This document shows positions 8,011 to 16,597 of a stretch of DNA of 64,000 bases, piece after piece. The notes beneath the pieces are model-generated. The model ran no database searches. It worked only from the letters and a program-made list of their open reading frames with translations, and had not been told where the DNA came from. The stretch covers positions 118,542 to 182,541 of the forward strand of contig VSCH01000001.1 in assembly GCA_047459075.1 (NCBI GenBank), written 5' to 3'. The DNA is from ZC4RG19 sp017577565. Its GTDB lineage: Bacteria; Actinomycetota; Acidimicrobiia; Acidimicrobiales; VFJN01. How positions within the stretch are numbered: the stretch's first letter is position 1; each line of letters starts with the position of its first letter. The position numbers and the translations under genes were made by a program.

Positions 8011-10509
8011 ATGGCCGACGATCTCTCCCCCGCTCCCAGCCGGTCGACGCGCACCTCACGGGTCCCCCCGCACGACCTCCAGGCCGAGCAGTCGCTCCTC
8101 GGGGCGATGATGCTCGAGACGGAGGCCATCGCCACCGCGGCGGGCATGCTGCGGGCCGAGGACTTCTACAAGCCGGCCCACGGCCACATCTTCGACGCCA
8201 TCCACGCGCTGTACGCCGCGGGGCAGCCGGTCGACCCGGTCACGGTCGCCGACGAGCTGAAGCGCAACGGCCTGCTCGAGCAGGTCGGCGGGCACGAAGC
8301 CCTCGTCGACATCATGGCGTCGACCCCGTCGACGACGAACGCCGCCGGCTACGCCCGCATCGTCGAGGAGCACGCGCTGCTGCGGCGCCTCATCGCGGTC
8401 GCCGGCGAGATCGCCGAGATCGGCTACAACCGTCCCGACGACGTGACCAAGGCGCTCGACCGGGCCGAGTCGCTCGTCTACGAGGTCAACCAGCGCCGGG
8501 TCGTCGACTCCACCTCCAAGCTCGAGGACCTGCTCGGCCTCAACCTCGACCGGCTCGAGCAGCTCTACGGCCGGGGCGACGCCATCACCGGCATCCCCAC
8601 GGGCTACGTCGACCTCGACGAGCTCCTGTCGGGCCTGCAGCCCAGCAACCTCATCGTCGTGGGCGCCCGCCCGGCGATGGGCAAGTGCGTCGCCTGGGAC
8701 ACGCCGGTCGTCGATCCCGCCACCGGCGAGGTCCGCACCGCGGCCGAGCTGCACCGGCTCGGCTCGGCGGGTGGCGACGTCACCGTCCTCAGCCTCGACG
8801 ACCATCGCCGGCTCGGCCCGGCGCGGCCCAGCGCCTTCGTCGACGACGGCATCAAGCCGGTGTTCCGGGTCCGCACCGCGACCGGGCGCGAGGTCCGCAC
8901 CACCGCCAGCCACCCGTTCCTCACCCCGGCCGGCTGGCGCCCGCTCGCCGAGCTGCGGCCCGGCGTGACCGTCGGCGTCCCGGCCGCCCTGCCGGTGTTC
9001 GGCACCGACGCGCTCCCGGCCGACGAGGTGGTCGTGCTCGCCCACCTCGTGATGGCCCCGGGCGAGTCCGACGAGGGCCCCCACCTGTGGACCGACAACC
9101 GCGAGGTCGCGGCCGACCTCGGGTACCGGGGCGCCCGGTTCGGCGTCGAGGTGACCGACCGGACCCTGCCGGGCGGCGGCCGCACGTGGGACGTCACCGC
9201 GGGCCCGGCGCTGCAGGAGCTCGCCCGCCGCCACGGCGTCGCCGGCCCGCTGGCCGAGCGGCGGGTGCCCGCGGCGGTGTTCCGGCTGCCCCGCGAGCAG
9301 CTCGCCCGGTTCCTCAACCGGGCCCTCGGCAGCGCGGGGTCGGTGTGGCGCCCGGTCGGCGGCGAGCCGGGCCGCCTCGTCGTCTCGGTGCGCAGCCGGC
9401 GCCTGGCGCTCGACCTGCAGCACCTGCTCCTGCGGTTCGGTGTCGTCGCGTCGGTGCGGCGGCAGGTCGTCGCGGCCGACGAGCTCACCTGGGAGACCCA
9501 CGAGCTGGTCGTCGACCGGCCCGACAGCCTGGTCGCGCTGGCCGCCCGCATCGGCGTGCTGGGCCAGGAGGCCGCCCTCGGGGCGGTCGTGGCCGACGCC
9601 CGGGCCCGGCTGGCCGGGGTCCCCGCCGGCGGCGCCCGGCCGGGCGAGGGGCACGGCGCCGGGCTGCGGCCCGACGACGTCCCGCCCGCCGGCGACGTCG
9701 AGGGCGCGGTGCTCTGGGACGAGATCGAGTCCATCACCCCCGACGGCGAGGAGCAGGTCTACGACCTGACGGTCCCTGGCACCCACAACTTCGTCGCCGC
9801 CGACGTGTTCGTGCACAACACGTCGTTCGCGCTGGGCATGGCCGCCCACTGCGCGATGCACGAGAACAAGCCGGTGCTCGTGTTCAGCCTCGAGATGGGC
9901 AGCCTCGAGCTGTCGCAGCGCCTGCTGTCGGCCGAGGCCCGCATCGACTCGCGGCGGGTCCGCACCGGCCAGCTCAGCGAGGACGACTGGAGCCGCATCA
10001 GCCAGGCCATCGGCCGGCTGGCCGCGGCGCCGATCTGGATCGACGACAACCCCAACCTGACGGTCATGGAGATCCGCTCCAAGGCCCGGCGGTTGCGCAG
10101 CCAGGTCGGCGACCTGGGCATGGTGGTCGTGGACTACCTGCAGCTCATGACCGGCCGGTCGAACGCCGAGAACCGGCAGGTCGAGGTGGCCGAGATGAGC
10201 CGGGGCCTGAAGATCCTGGCCCGCGAGCTCGAGTGCCCGGTCGTGGCGCTGTCGCAGCTCAGCCGCCAGCTCGAGCTGCGGGCCGACAAGCGGCCGATGC
10301 TCGCCGACCTGCGGGAGTCGGGGAGCATCGAGCAGGACGCCGACGTCGTGCTGTTCATCTACCGCGACGACGTCTACAACCCCGACTCGCCCGACCGCGG
10401 CCAGGCCGAGATCATCGTGGCCAAGCACCGCAACGGGCCGACGGGCGTGTGCCGGCTGGCGTTCCTCGAGCAGTTCACCCGGTTCGCCAACATGGCCCGG
10501 GTCGACTGA
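8011..10509 (+). CDS. dnaB: Replicative DNA helicase DnaB containing an intein
   Basis: The 832-codon gene encodes the replicative helicase interrupted by an in-frame intein at residues 226-603. Once spliced, the helicase would be 454 residues, the normal size. The N-extein holds the DnaB N-terminal domain (PPHDLQAEQSLLGAMM) and the first part of Walker A (GARPAMGK). The C-extein resumes at Thr604 (TSFALGMA) and contains the EMGSLELSQRL, VVVDYLQLM and LRESGSIEQDAD motifs. The intein interrupts the ATP-binding loop, so unspliced protein cannot bind ATP. The gene follows rplI as in other actinobacteria. A start other than 8011 is unlikely because the N-terminal motif follows closely. Confidence 0.97.
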   Translation: MADDLSPAPSRSTRTSRVPPHDLQAEQSLLGAMMLETEAIATAAGMLRAEDFYKPAHGHIFDAIHALYAAGQPVDPVTVADELKRNGLLEQVGGHEALVDIMASTPSTTNAAGYARIVEEHALLRRLIAVAGEIAEIGYNRPDDVTKALDRAESLVYEVNQRRVVDSTSKLEDLLGLNLDRLEQLYGRGDAITGIPTGYVDLDELLSGLQPSNLIVVGARPAMGKCVAWDTPVVDPATGEVRTAAELHRLGSAGGDVTVLSLDDHRRLGPARPSAFVDDGIKPVFRVRTATGREVRTTASHPFLTPAGWRPLAELRPGVTVGVPAALPVFGTDALPADEVVVLAHLVMAPGESDEGPHLWTDNREVAADLGYRGARFGVEVTDRTLPGGGRTWDVTAGPALQELARRHGVAGPLAERRVPAAVFRLPREQLARFLNRALGSAGSVWRPVGGEPGRLVVSVRSRRLALDLQHLLLRFGVVASVRRQVVAADELTWETHELVVDRPDSLVALAARIGVLGQEAALGAVVADARARLAGVPAGGARPGEGHGAGLRPDDVPPAGDVEGAVLWDEIESITPDGEEQVYDLTVPGTHNFVAADVFVHNTSFALGMAAHCAMHENKPVLVFSLEMGSLELSQRLLSAEARIDSRRVRTGQLSEDDWSRISQAIGRLAAAPIWIDDNPNLTVMEIRSKARRLRSQVGDLGMVVVDYLQLMTGRSNAENRQVEVAEMSRGLKILARELECPVVALSQLSRQLELRADKRPMLADLRESGSIEQDADVVLFIYRDDVYNPDSPDRGQAEIIVAKHRNGPTGVCRLAFLEQFTRFANMARVD
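8686..9819 (+). other. Intein (378 residues) in the DnaB Walker A motif
   Basis: The element begins with the nucleophile Cys226 (CVAWDTPVVD), has the block B histidine motif TTASHPFL, and ends with block F YDLTVPGTHNFVA and the terminal VHN before Thr604, all expected of a splicing-competent intein. Its middle resembles a dodecapeptide (LAGLIDADG) homing endonuclease, including a SRRLALDLQHLLLRFG stretch. However, the two motifs that should carry catalytic aspartates read LAHLVMAPG and FLNRALGSAGSV, with the acidic residues replaced. The endonuclease is therefore probably dead while splicing is kept. P-loop inteins in DnaB are known in mycobacteria. Confidence 0.93.
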
Positions 10510-10527
10510 CCCGCCGCGAGGTGCCGG

Positions 10528-11052
10528 ATGGCCGACCCGCCCGCCGCCGCCGACACCGCCGGCCGGGGCGCCTACGCCCGCCTGGTCAACCGGTTCTCGG
10601 CCACGCCGGTCGGCACGTGGCTCGTGAAGCACGTGGCCTCCCGGCTCGACCCGGTGATCTTCCGGGCGTCCGGTGGGCGCCTCACCTCGACGATCGTGCC
10701 GACCCTGCCGATGCTGTCCCTCACCGTGCCCGGCCGGCGCACCGGCCGGCCCCGCACCGTCCAGCTGGCCTACCACCGCGACGGTGACGACCTGCTGGTC
10801 GTGGCCAGCGCGATGGGCCAGCCCCGCCACCCCGCGTGGCGCCACAACCTGCTCGCCGCCGGCCGGGCCGAGGTGCTGGTGCGGGGCGAGCGCTTCCCGG
10901 TCGTCGCCCGCCGGCTCGACCCCGAGGAGAAGCGCCGGCTGTGGCCGGCGATCACCCGCACCATCCCGCAGATGCGGACCTACGAGCGCCGCACCGACCG
11001 GGACATCGACGTGTTCCGGCTGACCCGGGTGCGCGACGGCGACGCCGGCTGA
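10528..11052 (+). CDS. F420H2-dependent (Ddn-type) nitroreductase family protein
   Basis: The 174-residue protein has the split-barrel flavin/deazaflavin-binding pattern of the nitroreductase/DUF385 family: LSLTVPGRRTGRPRTVQLAYHRDGDDLLVVAS followed by HPAWRHNLLA and a VRGERF strand. Members such as mycobacterial Ddn use reduced coenzyme F420 to reduce quinones or nitro-compounds. Its presence suggests the organism makes F420. It starts 18 nt after dnaB and may be cotranscribed with it. No substrate can be assigned. Confidence 0.85.
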   Translation: MADPPAAADTAGRGAYARLVNRFSATPVGTWLVKHVASRLDPVIFRASGGRLTSTIVPTLPMLSLTVPGRRTGRPRTVQLAYHRDGDDLLVVASAMGQPRHPAWRHNLLAAGRAEVLVRGERFPVVARRLDPEEKRRLWPAITRTIPQMRTYERRTDRDIDVFRLTRVRDGDAG

Positions 11053-11065
11053 CGGGGCGTCGCGG

Positions 11066-12955
11066 TCAGTCGGGGAGCGCCGCCAGCACCCGCCCGGCGA
11101 CGGGCGCCGCCACCTCGCCGCCGGCCACGCCGCCCTCGACGATCACGGCCACCGACAGGTCGCCCCGCAGCCCGACGAACCAGGCGTGGGTCGGGGGCGG
11201 GTCGCCCGAGCCCCACTCGGCGGTGCCGGTCTTGCCCGCCACGTCCGCGCCGGGGACGGCGGCGGCCCGGCCGCTGCCCTCGGTGACCACCCGGCGCATG
11301 AGGCTCCGCAGCACCTCCGGTACGCCCTCACCGATGGAGGTCGGCTCGGGGGCGTCCTCGGCCTCCCGCTCGGGCAGCAGCACCGGTGGCTCCCAGGTGC
11401 CGTCGATGACCGCGGCGCCGACGGTCGCCATGTGGAGCGGGCTGGCGGTCACCCGACCCTGCCCGATGACCGAGGCCGCCTGCTCGGTGACGCCCTCGGG
11501 CCGGGGGTAGCTGCCGCCGACCGTGCCGAGCCCCAGCGAGTACTCGGTGTTGAACCCGAAGCGCTCGGCGGCGGCGACGAGGTCGTCGGGGGACAGGTCG
11601 GCGGCCGCCGAGATGAACGCGGTGTTGCACGACTGGGCGAAGGCCAGGCCGAAGGGCACCGTCCCCAGGCTCGACCGCTCGAAGTTCCGGAAGTTGCGGC
11701 CGCCGGCGTTGACGGTCTCGGTGCACTCGACGGGGGTGTCGGGGGTGACGCCGTGGTCGAGCAGCGCGGTGGCGCTGACGATCTTGAACGTGGAGCCCGG
11801 CGGGTACTCGCCGCCGAAGGCCCGGTTGAACTCGCCGATCGGGCGGGACGCGGCGGCGCGCACGTTCCCCTCGGTGTCGACGACCACGATCGCCGTGGGG
11901 GCGGTGGTGTCCGCGATGGCGCTCTCGACCGCGGCCTGGACGTCGAGGTCGATCGTCGTCTGCAGCGGCCGGGGCTCCTCGCCCTCGAAGCGCTCGAGCT
12001 CCTCGACCACCTGCCCGTCGGCGTCGACGACCTGGACCGTCACGGTCGGCGTGCCGGCCAGCTGGCGCTCGTACGCCGCCTCGAGGCCGCTCAGGCCGAC
12101 GAGGTCGCCGGGCCGGTAGGGCTCGCCGAGCTCGTCCAGCCGCTCGGCGGTCACCTCGCCGAAGGTGCCGATCACGTGGGCGGCGAACTCCGGCGTGGGC
12201 CCACCCCGCAGGGTCGTGTCCCGGAACCGGGTGCCCGGCAGCGGGTAGATGACGTCCTCGACGGCGTTGTAGGTGGGGACGTCCACGGTGGTGATCGGGA
12301 CGAAGTGGTGGGGCTCGACGCCGGGCGCGCCGAGCTCGGCGTCGATCTCGGCCGGGTCGATGCCCAGCTCGGCCTGGAAGGCGGCCTTCAGCGCGTCGAG
12401 GTCGGTGACCGCACGGGGCTCGATGCCGATGACCCGGGCCGGCCGGCCCTCGGACAGCGGTCGCCCGTCGGCGGCGAGGATGGGCGCCCGCTCGGGCCAC
12501 TCGGTCGTGCGGGCCAGCCGGTGGCCGTCCTCGGCGAGGGCGGGGTGGATGGCGGACGGCGACCAGTCGAGGAGCCACTCGTCGCCCCCGTCGGCCCGGG
12601 TGAGGGCGAGCGAGCCCCGGTAGGTCCAGGTGCCGGCGCCGGCCAGCTCGAGCCTCGCCGTGTAGCGGGCCACCCCGGTCGAGCCGCCGGTGTCGACCGA
12701 GTCGAGCTCGTAGCGGGCCTCCTCGACGTCCAGCTCGTCGACCACGGCCGCGTGGCGCTCGGCGAAGTCGTCCGGGGGGTCGGCGACCAGCTCGGCCATG
12801 GCGTCGTGGTCGCCGGCCGCCCAGGCGTCGAGGTAGGCCTCGACCGCGGCGGTCGGCGCCGGCGTGTCGTCCCGCATGAGGACGAAGGTGCCGTAGACGC
12901 CCGCGCCCAGCAGGACGATGCCGACGAGCGCCACGAGGCGGTTGCGGCTCGACAT
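11066..12955 (-). CDS. Penicillin-binding protein with NTF2-like N-terminal domain
   Basis: The 629-residue class B-type PBP has one N-terminal membrane anchor (about 7-26), an NTF2-like domain as in MecA/PBP2a-type proteins (about 35-150), a PBP dimerisation domain (about 155-300) and a C-terminal transpeptidase domain. The active-site motifs PGSTFK (serine near 387), SCN and KTGT (near 573) are all present. It should cross-link peptidoglycan outside the membrane. It is convergent with the oxidoreductase gene. The start codon lies 9 nt after a TAACGT element. NTF2-containing PBPs are often low-affinity for beta-lactams, which is a family expectation and not shown here. Confidence 0.92.
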   Translation of the reverse strand: MSSRNRLVALVGIVLLGAGVYGTFVLMRDDTPAPTAAVEAYLDAWAAGDHDAMAELVADPPDDFAERHAAVVDELDVEEARYELDSVDTGGSTGVARYTARLELAGAGTWTYRGSLALTRADGGDEWLLDWSPSAIHPALAEDGHRLARTTEWPERAPILAADGRPLSEGRPARVIGIEPRAVTDLDALKAAFQAELGIDPAEIDAELGAPGVEPHHFVPITTVDVPTYNAVEDVIYPLPGTRFRDTTLRGGPTPEFAAHVIGTFGEVTAERLDELGEPYRPGDLVGLSGLEAAYERQLAGTPTVTVQVVDADGQVVEELERFEGEEPRPLQTTIDLDVQAAVESAIADTTAPTAIVVVDTEGNVRAAASRPIGEFNRAFGGEYPPGSTFKIVSATALLDHGVTPDTPVECTETVNAGGRNFRNFERSSLGTVPFGLAFAQSCNTAFISAAADLSPDDLVAAAERFGFNTEYSLGLGTVGGSYPRPEGVTEQAASVIGQGRVTASPLHMATVGAAVIDGTWEPPVLLPEREAEDAPEPTSIGEGVPEVLRSLMRRVVTEGSGRAAAVPGADVAGKTGTAEWGSGDPPPTHAWFVGLRGDLSVAVIVEGGVAGGEVAAPVAGRVLAALPD

Positions 12956-13027
12956 CGCCGGGCGACGTTAGCGTCGCGGGCCGTGGCGGCCCGCACCCTT
13001 TCGGGCCGGCCTGGCATGCTGGGGCGC

Positions 13028-13588
13028 ATGGCCGAGACGCCCCCCGGGGGCGCCGACGACCGGGTCACGGGGTTGCGCCCGCCCCGCTGGAGCTTCCCCC
13101 TGTTCACACCGCGCCTGCGCGTCGGGGTGGGCATGGCCCTCGCCCTCGCGGTCGCCGCGGTGGCGCCGCTGGTGCTCGCCCCCCGGCCGGCCGCGTGGCT
13201 GCCCCTGGCGCTGGTCGTCGGGGTGGCGCTGTCGAACCTCGTGCACGAGGCGGCCCACGCCTGGGCCGCCAGCCGCCTCGGCTACGAGGTCGCCTGGGTC
13301 GTGCTCGGCGGCCTGTCCGGGGTGACCGCCTACGTCGGGCGTGGCGACCGCCCGCTGGAGCGGGCCGCGGTGGCGCTCGCCGGTCCGGCGGCCAGCGCCG
13401 CCCTCGTCCTCGTGTGCGCCGGCCTGCGGGCCGTGGCGCCCGGGACGGCGCTGGCCATGGCGGCCGAGGTGGGCGCCGGGCTCAACGCCCTGTCGCTGGT
13501 GGCCAACCTCGTGCCCGTGGGCGGCACCGACGGCGCCCGCCTGGTCCTCGGGCTGGCCGAGCACCGCCGGCGCCGGGCCGCCACCTGA
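13028..13588 (+). CDS. M50-like membrane metalloprotease / site-2 protease homologue
   Basis: The 186-residue protein has four or so hydrophobic segments. The second carries HEAAH, the zinc-binding HExxH signature of M50 peptidases, and a later segment contains GGTDGARL, in the position of the NPxDG motif that supplies the third ligand. This is the minimal catalytic core with no PDZ domain. Substrate and pathway are unknown. A CATGCT -10-like element lies 7 nt before the ATG, and the gene is divergent from the NTF2-domain PBP. Confidence 0.75.
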   Translation: MAETPPGGADDRVTGLRPPRWSFPLFTPRLRVGVGMALALAVAAVAPLVLAPRPAAWLPLALVVGVALSNLVHEAAHAWAASRLGYEVAWVVLGGLSGVTAYVGRGDRPLERAAVALAGPAASAALVLVCAGLRAVAPGTALAMAAEVGAGLNALSLVANLVPVGGTDGARLVLGLAEHRRRRAAT

Positions 13589-13630
13589 CCGCTTGGGGCC
13601 GCCCGGGGGGCGGGCTCTACGCTGGGCGCG

Positions 13631-13837
13631 ATGTTCCTCGGAGAGGACCTGCTCGCGTACCTGGTGCTCGCCATGGGGGCGGCGATGGCGGTCGGCAGCT
13701 TCGTGGCGCTCGTGCGGCCGCCCGAGACGCCCAAGGAGGGCGAGCTGGCCCGGGCGCCGCTCAGCCGCAGCCTGGTCATGATCGTCATCGGCACGGTGGC
13801 GGCGATCTGGGCGCTGGCCAGCCTCGTGGCGGGCTGA
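13631..13837 (+). CDS. Small two-helix membrane protein
   Basis: The 68-residue protein has two hydrophobic helices (about 8-27 and 49-66) joined by a short Pro/Glu-containing loop (RPPETPKEGELARAPLSR). No family is recognised. The start is well supported: a TACGCT -10 element (13618-13623) lies exactly 7 nt before the ATG, predicting a leaderless message. It ends 3 nt before the next gene, so the two are likely cotranscribed. Confidence 0.7.
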   Translation: MFLGEDLLAYLVLAMGAAMAVGSFVALVRPPETPKEGELARAPLSRSLVMIVIGTVAAIWALASLVAG

Positions 13838-13840
13838 GCG

Positions 13841-14500
13841 GTGGACCCGAGCCGGCCCCCGCCCGTCCCGGACGACCCGGCGGCCGGTGCGACCGACCGG
13901 CTGGCGGCCCAGGTCGGCTTCGTGCTCGAGGCGGACCGGCTGAAGTCGGTGCTCCGGCGCGGCCACCTGGCCGACGGCTCGCGCCTCGAGAACTCGGCCG
14001 AGCACTCCTGGACCCTCGCGCTGATGGCGATCGTGCTCGCCGAGCACGCGGCCGAGCCGGTCGACCTCGCCACCGTCCTGCGCATGGTGGTCGTCCACGA
14101 CATCGTCGAGGTCGACGCCGGCGACACCTACGTCTACGACGACGCGGCCAACAGCGACCGGGCCGAGCGGGAGGAGCGGGCCGCCGACCGGATCTTCGGC
14201 CTGCTGCCGCCCGACCAGGCCGCCGAGCTGCGGGCGCTGTGGGACGAGTTCGAGCACGGCAGCTCGCCCGAGGCCCGGTTCGCCCGGTCGCTCGACCGCT
14301 TCGCCGGGTTCCTGCTCAACCACGCGAGCGGCGGGCGGTCCTGGCGCGACAACGGCGTGACGGCCGACATGATCCACGCCCGCAACGAGCGGATCGGCGA
14401 CGGCGCTCCCGCGCTGTGGGACGAGGTGCGGCGCCGCCTGGCCGATGCGGTGGCCGAGGGTCTGGTCGACCCGGGACCCCGGGACGGCGGCGGGTCCTGA
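13841..14500 (+). CDS. HD domain phosphohydrolase (YfbR/5'-nucleotidase-like)
   Basis: The 219-residue protein has the HD superfamily metal ligands in NSAEHSW (His), VVHDIVEVDAGD (His-Asp) and a later Asp in SLDRFAGF, matching the HD_3 group that includes 5'-deoxynucleotidases. The likely reaction is hydrolysis of a phosphate ester on a nucleotide, but substrate is not established. It begins with GTG 3 nt after the small membrane protein gene and converges on murA. Confidence 0.82.
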   Translation: MDPSRPPPVPDDPAAGATDRLAAQVGFVLEADRLKSVLRRGHLADGSRLENSAEHSWTLALMAIVLAEHAAEPVDLATVLRMVVVHDIVEVDAGDTYVYDDAANSDRAEREERAADRIFGLLPPDQAAELRALWDEFEHGSSPEARFARSLDRFAGFLLNHASGGRSWRDNGVTADMIHARNERIGDGAPALWDEVRRRLADAVAEGLVDPGPRDGGGS

Positions 14501-14520
14501 CCGCCCCCGCCGGCCCGGGC

Positions 14521-15867
14521 TCAGCGGTCGGACGGGGAGGACGGCGGCTGCGCCACCGGCACCCGCTCGAGCTTGAGGCCGAGCGACTCGAGCGTCTCGA
14601 ACGGGCGGTTGTAACCGCGCTCGAGGTGGTGGATGCCGTAGAGCGTCGACGGGCCGTCGGCCACGGCCGCGGCGATGACCGACGAGAAGCCGGCCCGCAC
14701 GTCGGGGATGGTGACCTCCGCGCCCCGCAGCTTGGACACGCCCCGGACGACGGCCGAGTGCAGGGCGTTGGTGTCGTGGAACCGGCAGGCGGGGCCGCCG
14801 AGGCAGGTGTCGAACAGCTCGACCTCGGCGCCCATGGCGGTGAGCTCGCGCACGTAGCCGAGCCGGTCCTCGTAGACGGTCTCGTGGATGACCGACATGC
14901 CGTCCGCCTGGGTCATGAGGACGATGAGCGGCGGCTGCCAGTCGGTCATGAACCCGGGGTGGGTGTCGGTCTGCACCGCCACCGGCCGCAGGCCGTCCGC
15001 GGCGTGGGCCGAGATGTGGTCGTCGGTGATCTCGAACCGGGCGCCCATCTTCTGCAGCGTGTCGATGGCGGTGACCAGCCGATCCTGCGAGCACCCGGCG
15101 ACCCGCACCTGGCCCCCCGTCATCAGCCCGGCGACCAGGTACGAGAACGCCTCGAGCCGGTCGCCCTGCAGGCGGGTCGTGGCCCCGCCCAGCTCGTCGA
15201 CGCCCTCGATGATGATGCGCCGGTCGGGCTTGAAGCCGATGCGGGCGCCCATCCGCTGGAGGAACAGCGCCAGCTCGGTGACCTCGGGCTCGAGCGCGGC
15301 GTTGCGCAGCACGGTGCGCCCCTCGGCCAGCACGGCCGACAGCAGCACCGTCTCGGTGGCGCCGACGCTGGGGTAGGGCAGCGTGATCTGGGCCCCGTGC
15401 AGCTTGGCGGCCTTGGCGCTGACCCCCTCGCTCGACACGGTGACCTCGGCGCCCATCGCCTCGAGCGCGGCGATGTGGAAGTCGACCGGGCGCCGGCCGA
15501 TGCGGTCGCCGCCGACGAAGGGCACGAACGCCTCGTGGTTGCGGGCGAGCAGCGGGCCGAGCAGGAGGATGGGGATGCGGTTCAGGCCCGAGAACTCGAG
15601 GGGCACGTGCGAGCCGGGCTTCTCGACCGGGTGGATGGTGATGCGGTCGTCCTCGAGCTCGACCCCCACGCCCAGCGACGTGAGGATGTCCGCGGTGATG
15701 CCCACGTCACCGACGTCCGGCGCGTTGGTGATGGTGCTGGGACGGGTCCCGAGCATGGCGGCGATCATGTGCTTGGTCACCGCGTTCTTGGACCCGCGCA
15801 CCTGGACCTCGCCGACGAGCGGGCCGTTGGGGCGGATGTGCCAGGCCTCGGAGACGGGCTCTGCCAT
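14521..15867 (-). CDS. murA: UDP-N-acetylglucosamine 1-carboxyvinyltransferase
   Basis: The 448-residue enzyme transfers enolpyruvate from PEP to UDP-GlcNAc, the first committed step of peptidoglycan precursor synthesis. It shows GSKNAVTKHM (the conserved Lys-Asn), the TNAPDVGDV motif and the THPGFMTDWQ segment with the catalytic Asp. At the position of the usual fosfomycin-reactive cysteine the sequence reads GGDRIGRRPVDFH, with Asp121 in place of Cys, as in mycobacteria. The ATG is preceded by a TACGCT -10 element (reverse strand, 15875-15880) at 7 nt, so it is probably leaderless. Confidence 0.96.
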   Translation of the reverse strand: MAEPVSEAWHIRPNGPLVGEVQVRGSKNAVTKHMIAAMLGTRPSTITNAPDVGDVGITADILTSLGVGVELEDDRITIHPVEKPGSHVPLEFSGLNRIPILLLGPLLARNHEAFVPFVGGDRIGRRPVDFHIAALEAMGAEVTVSSEGVSAKAAKLHGAQITLPYPSVGATETVLLSAVLAEGRTVLRNAALEPEVTELALFLQRMGARIGFKPDRRIIIEGVDELGGATTRLQGDRLEAFSYLVAGLMTGGQVRVAGCSQDRLVTAIDTLQKMGARFEITDDHISAHAADGLRPVAVQTDTHPGFMTDWQPPLIVLMTQADGMSVIHETVYEDRLGYVRELTAMGAEVELFDTCLGGPACRFHDTNALHSAVVRGVSKLRGAEVTIPDVRAGFSSVIAAAVADGPSTLYGIHHLERGYNRPFETLESLGLKLERVPVAQPPSSPSDR

Positions 15868-15957
15868 CGGGACGAGCGTAGCGGCGGGGGCCCGGTAGCG
15901 ACGTGCGCACGGTGGGTGTCGCGACCCGGCGCCCTACCGGTGACCTGGGGGGACGCG

Positions 15958-15998
15958 CCACGGGGCGGCCGAGCGCGTGACGCTCGACCGCCCCGTGG
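15958..15998 (-). terminator. Long near-perfect hairpin between murA and a small gene
   Basis: An 11-bp outer stem (CCACGGGGCGG, 15958-15968, with 15988-15998) encloses, after one mismatched pair, a 6-bp inner stem (CGAGCG with CGCTCG) and a 5-nt loop. The hairpin lies 32 nt past the stop of the small gene at 16030-16161 and upstream of murA on the same strand, so it most likely ends transcription of the small gene(s) before the murA promoter. Confidence 0.65.
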
Positions 15999-16029
15999 CC
16001 GGTGGGATCGCCCCGTCGGGTCGCCGGAC

Positions 16030-16161
16030 CTAGCGCCGCCGGGGCCGGGCCCAGCGTCGCCGGGTGTCCGGCGGGCGCTTCGGCGGGACCTTGATCCGGT
16101 GGCGCAGGTCGTGCTGGTGGGACTCGACGAGGATCCGGGTCGTCAGGTCGTTGTGCAACAT
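16030..16161 (-). CDS. Very small basic protein (43 residues)
   Basis: The peptide begins MLHNDLTTRILVES and ends in a strongly basic tail (residues about 24-43, rich in Arg, Lys and Pro). The ATG has a textbook ribosome binding site (GGAGG, 7 nt upstream) and the reading frame is followed by a strong terminator hairpin, which is why this short frame is called. No homologue is recognised. It may be a nucleic-acid-binding peptide or a regulatory leader. Confidence 0.55.
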   Translation of the reverse strand: MLHNDLTTRILVESHQHDLRHRIKVPPKRPPDTRRRWARPRRR

Positions 16162-16367
16162 GGGTGTCCTCCGGGGTCGGCCACCGGCAGGAGCCGGGGC
16201 GCGTGTCGTCGTGGGTCGAGGGCGGCGAGCCGGGGGAGCGGGCTCGCCGCCGCCGGACGGCCCGGCGCGCCGGGTCCGGGCGCCGGGGAGCGGGCACGGC
16301 CGGGACGCGCCGGCCGGGGTCGTCGTGGGCGGCCGCACGCCACCGGGTGGCGGCGCGGCTCGCGGTG

Positions 16368-16484
16368 TCAGGCCGCGGCAGGCAGGCGGGACGCCGCCGG
16401 CGCCGGGGGCACCGCCGTCCGCCGGGTGGCGGGCACGGCGGCCACACGACGGTTGCTCGGCGTGCGAGCTGCGACGTCGATCAT
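16368..16484 (-). CDS. Very small basic protein (38 residues)
   Basis: The peptide begins MIDVAARTPSNRRVAAVPAT and is rich in Ala, Arg and Pro. Its ATG follows a strong purine run (GGGAGGGAGGTGG) at about 7 nt, a better Shine-Dalgarno sequence than most genes in this window have. It lies about 200 nt upstream of another tiny gene on the same strand. The approximately 205 bases between them contain no gene I can support. Function unknown. It could also be a translated leader. Confidence 0.45.
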   Translation of the reverse strand: MIDVAARTPSNRRVAAVPATRRTAVPPAPAASRLPAAA

Positions 16485-16597
16485 CGTGTGGCCACCTCCC
16501 TCCCGGTGCGGCACCGGCGCTCGGCCGGTGAGGACGGGGCAAGCGTGCCGGGCCGCGGGTCGCCGGCGCCAGCGAATTTCGTGGTGCCGGCGCGGGA

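Noticed and set aside
8686..9819. Active homing endonuclease inside the DnaB intein
   Set aside because: The acidic residues expected in both LAGLIDADG-type motifs are missing.
8056..10845. Very long minus-strand frame opposite dnaB
   Set aside because: Same reason. Composition is skewed to His/Gln/Asp/Val and no domain is seen, while dnaB on the other strand is unmistakable.
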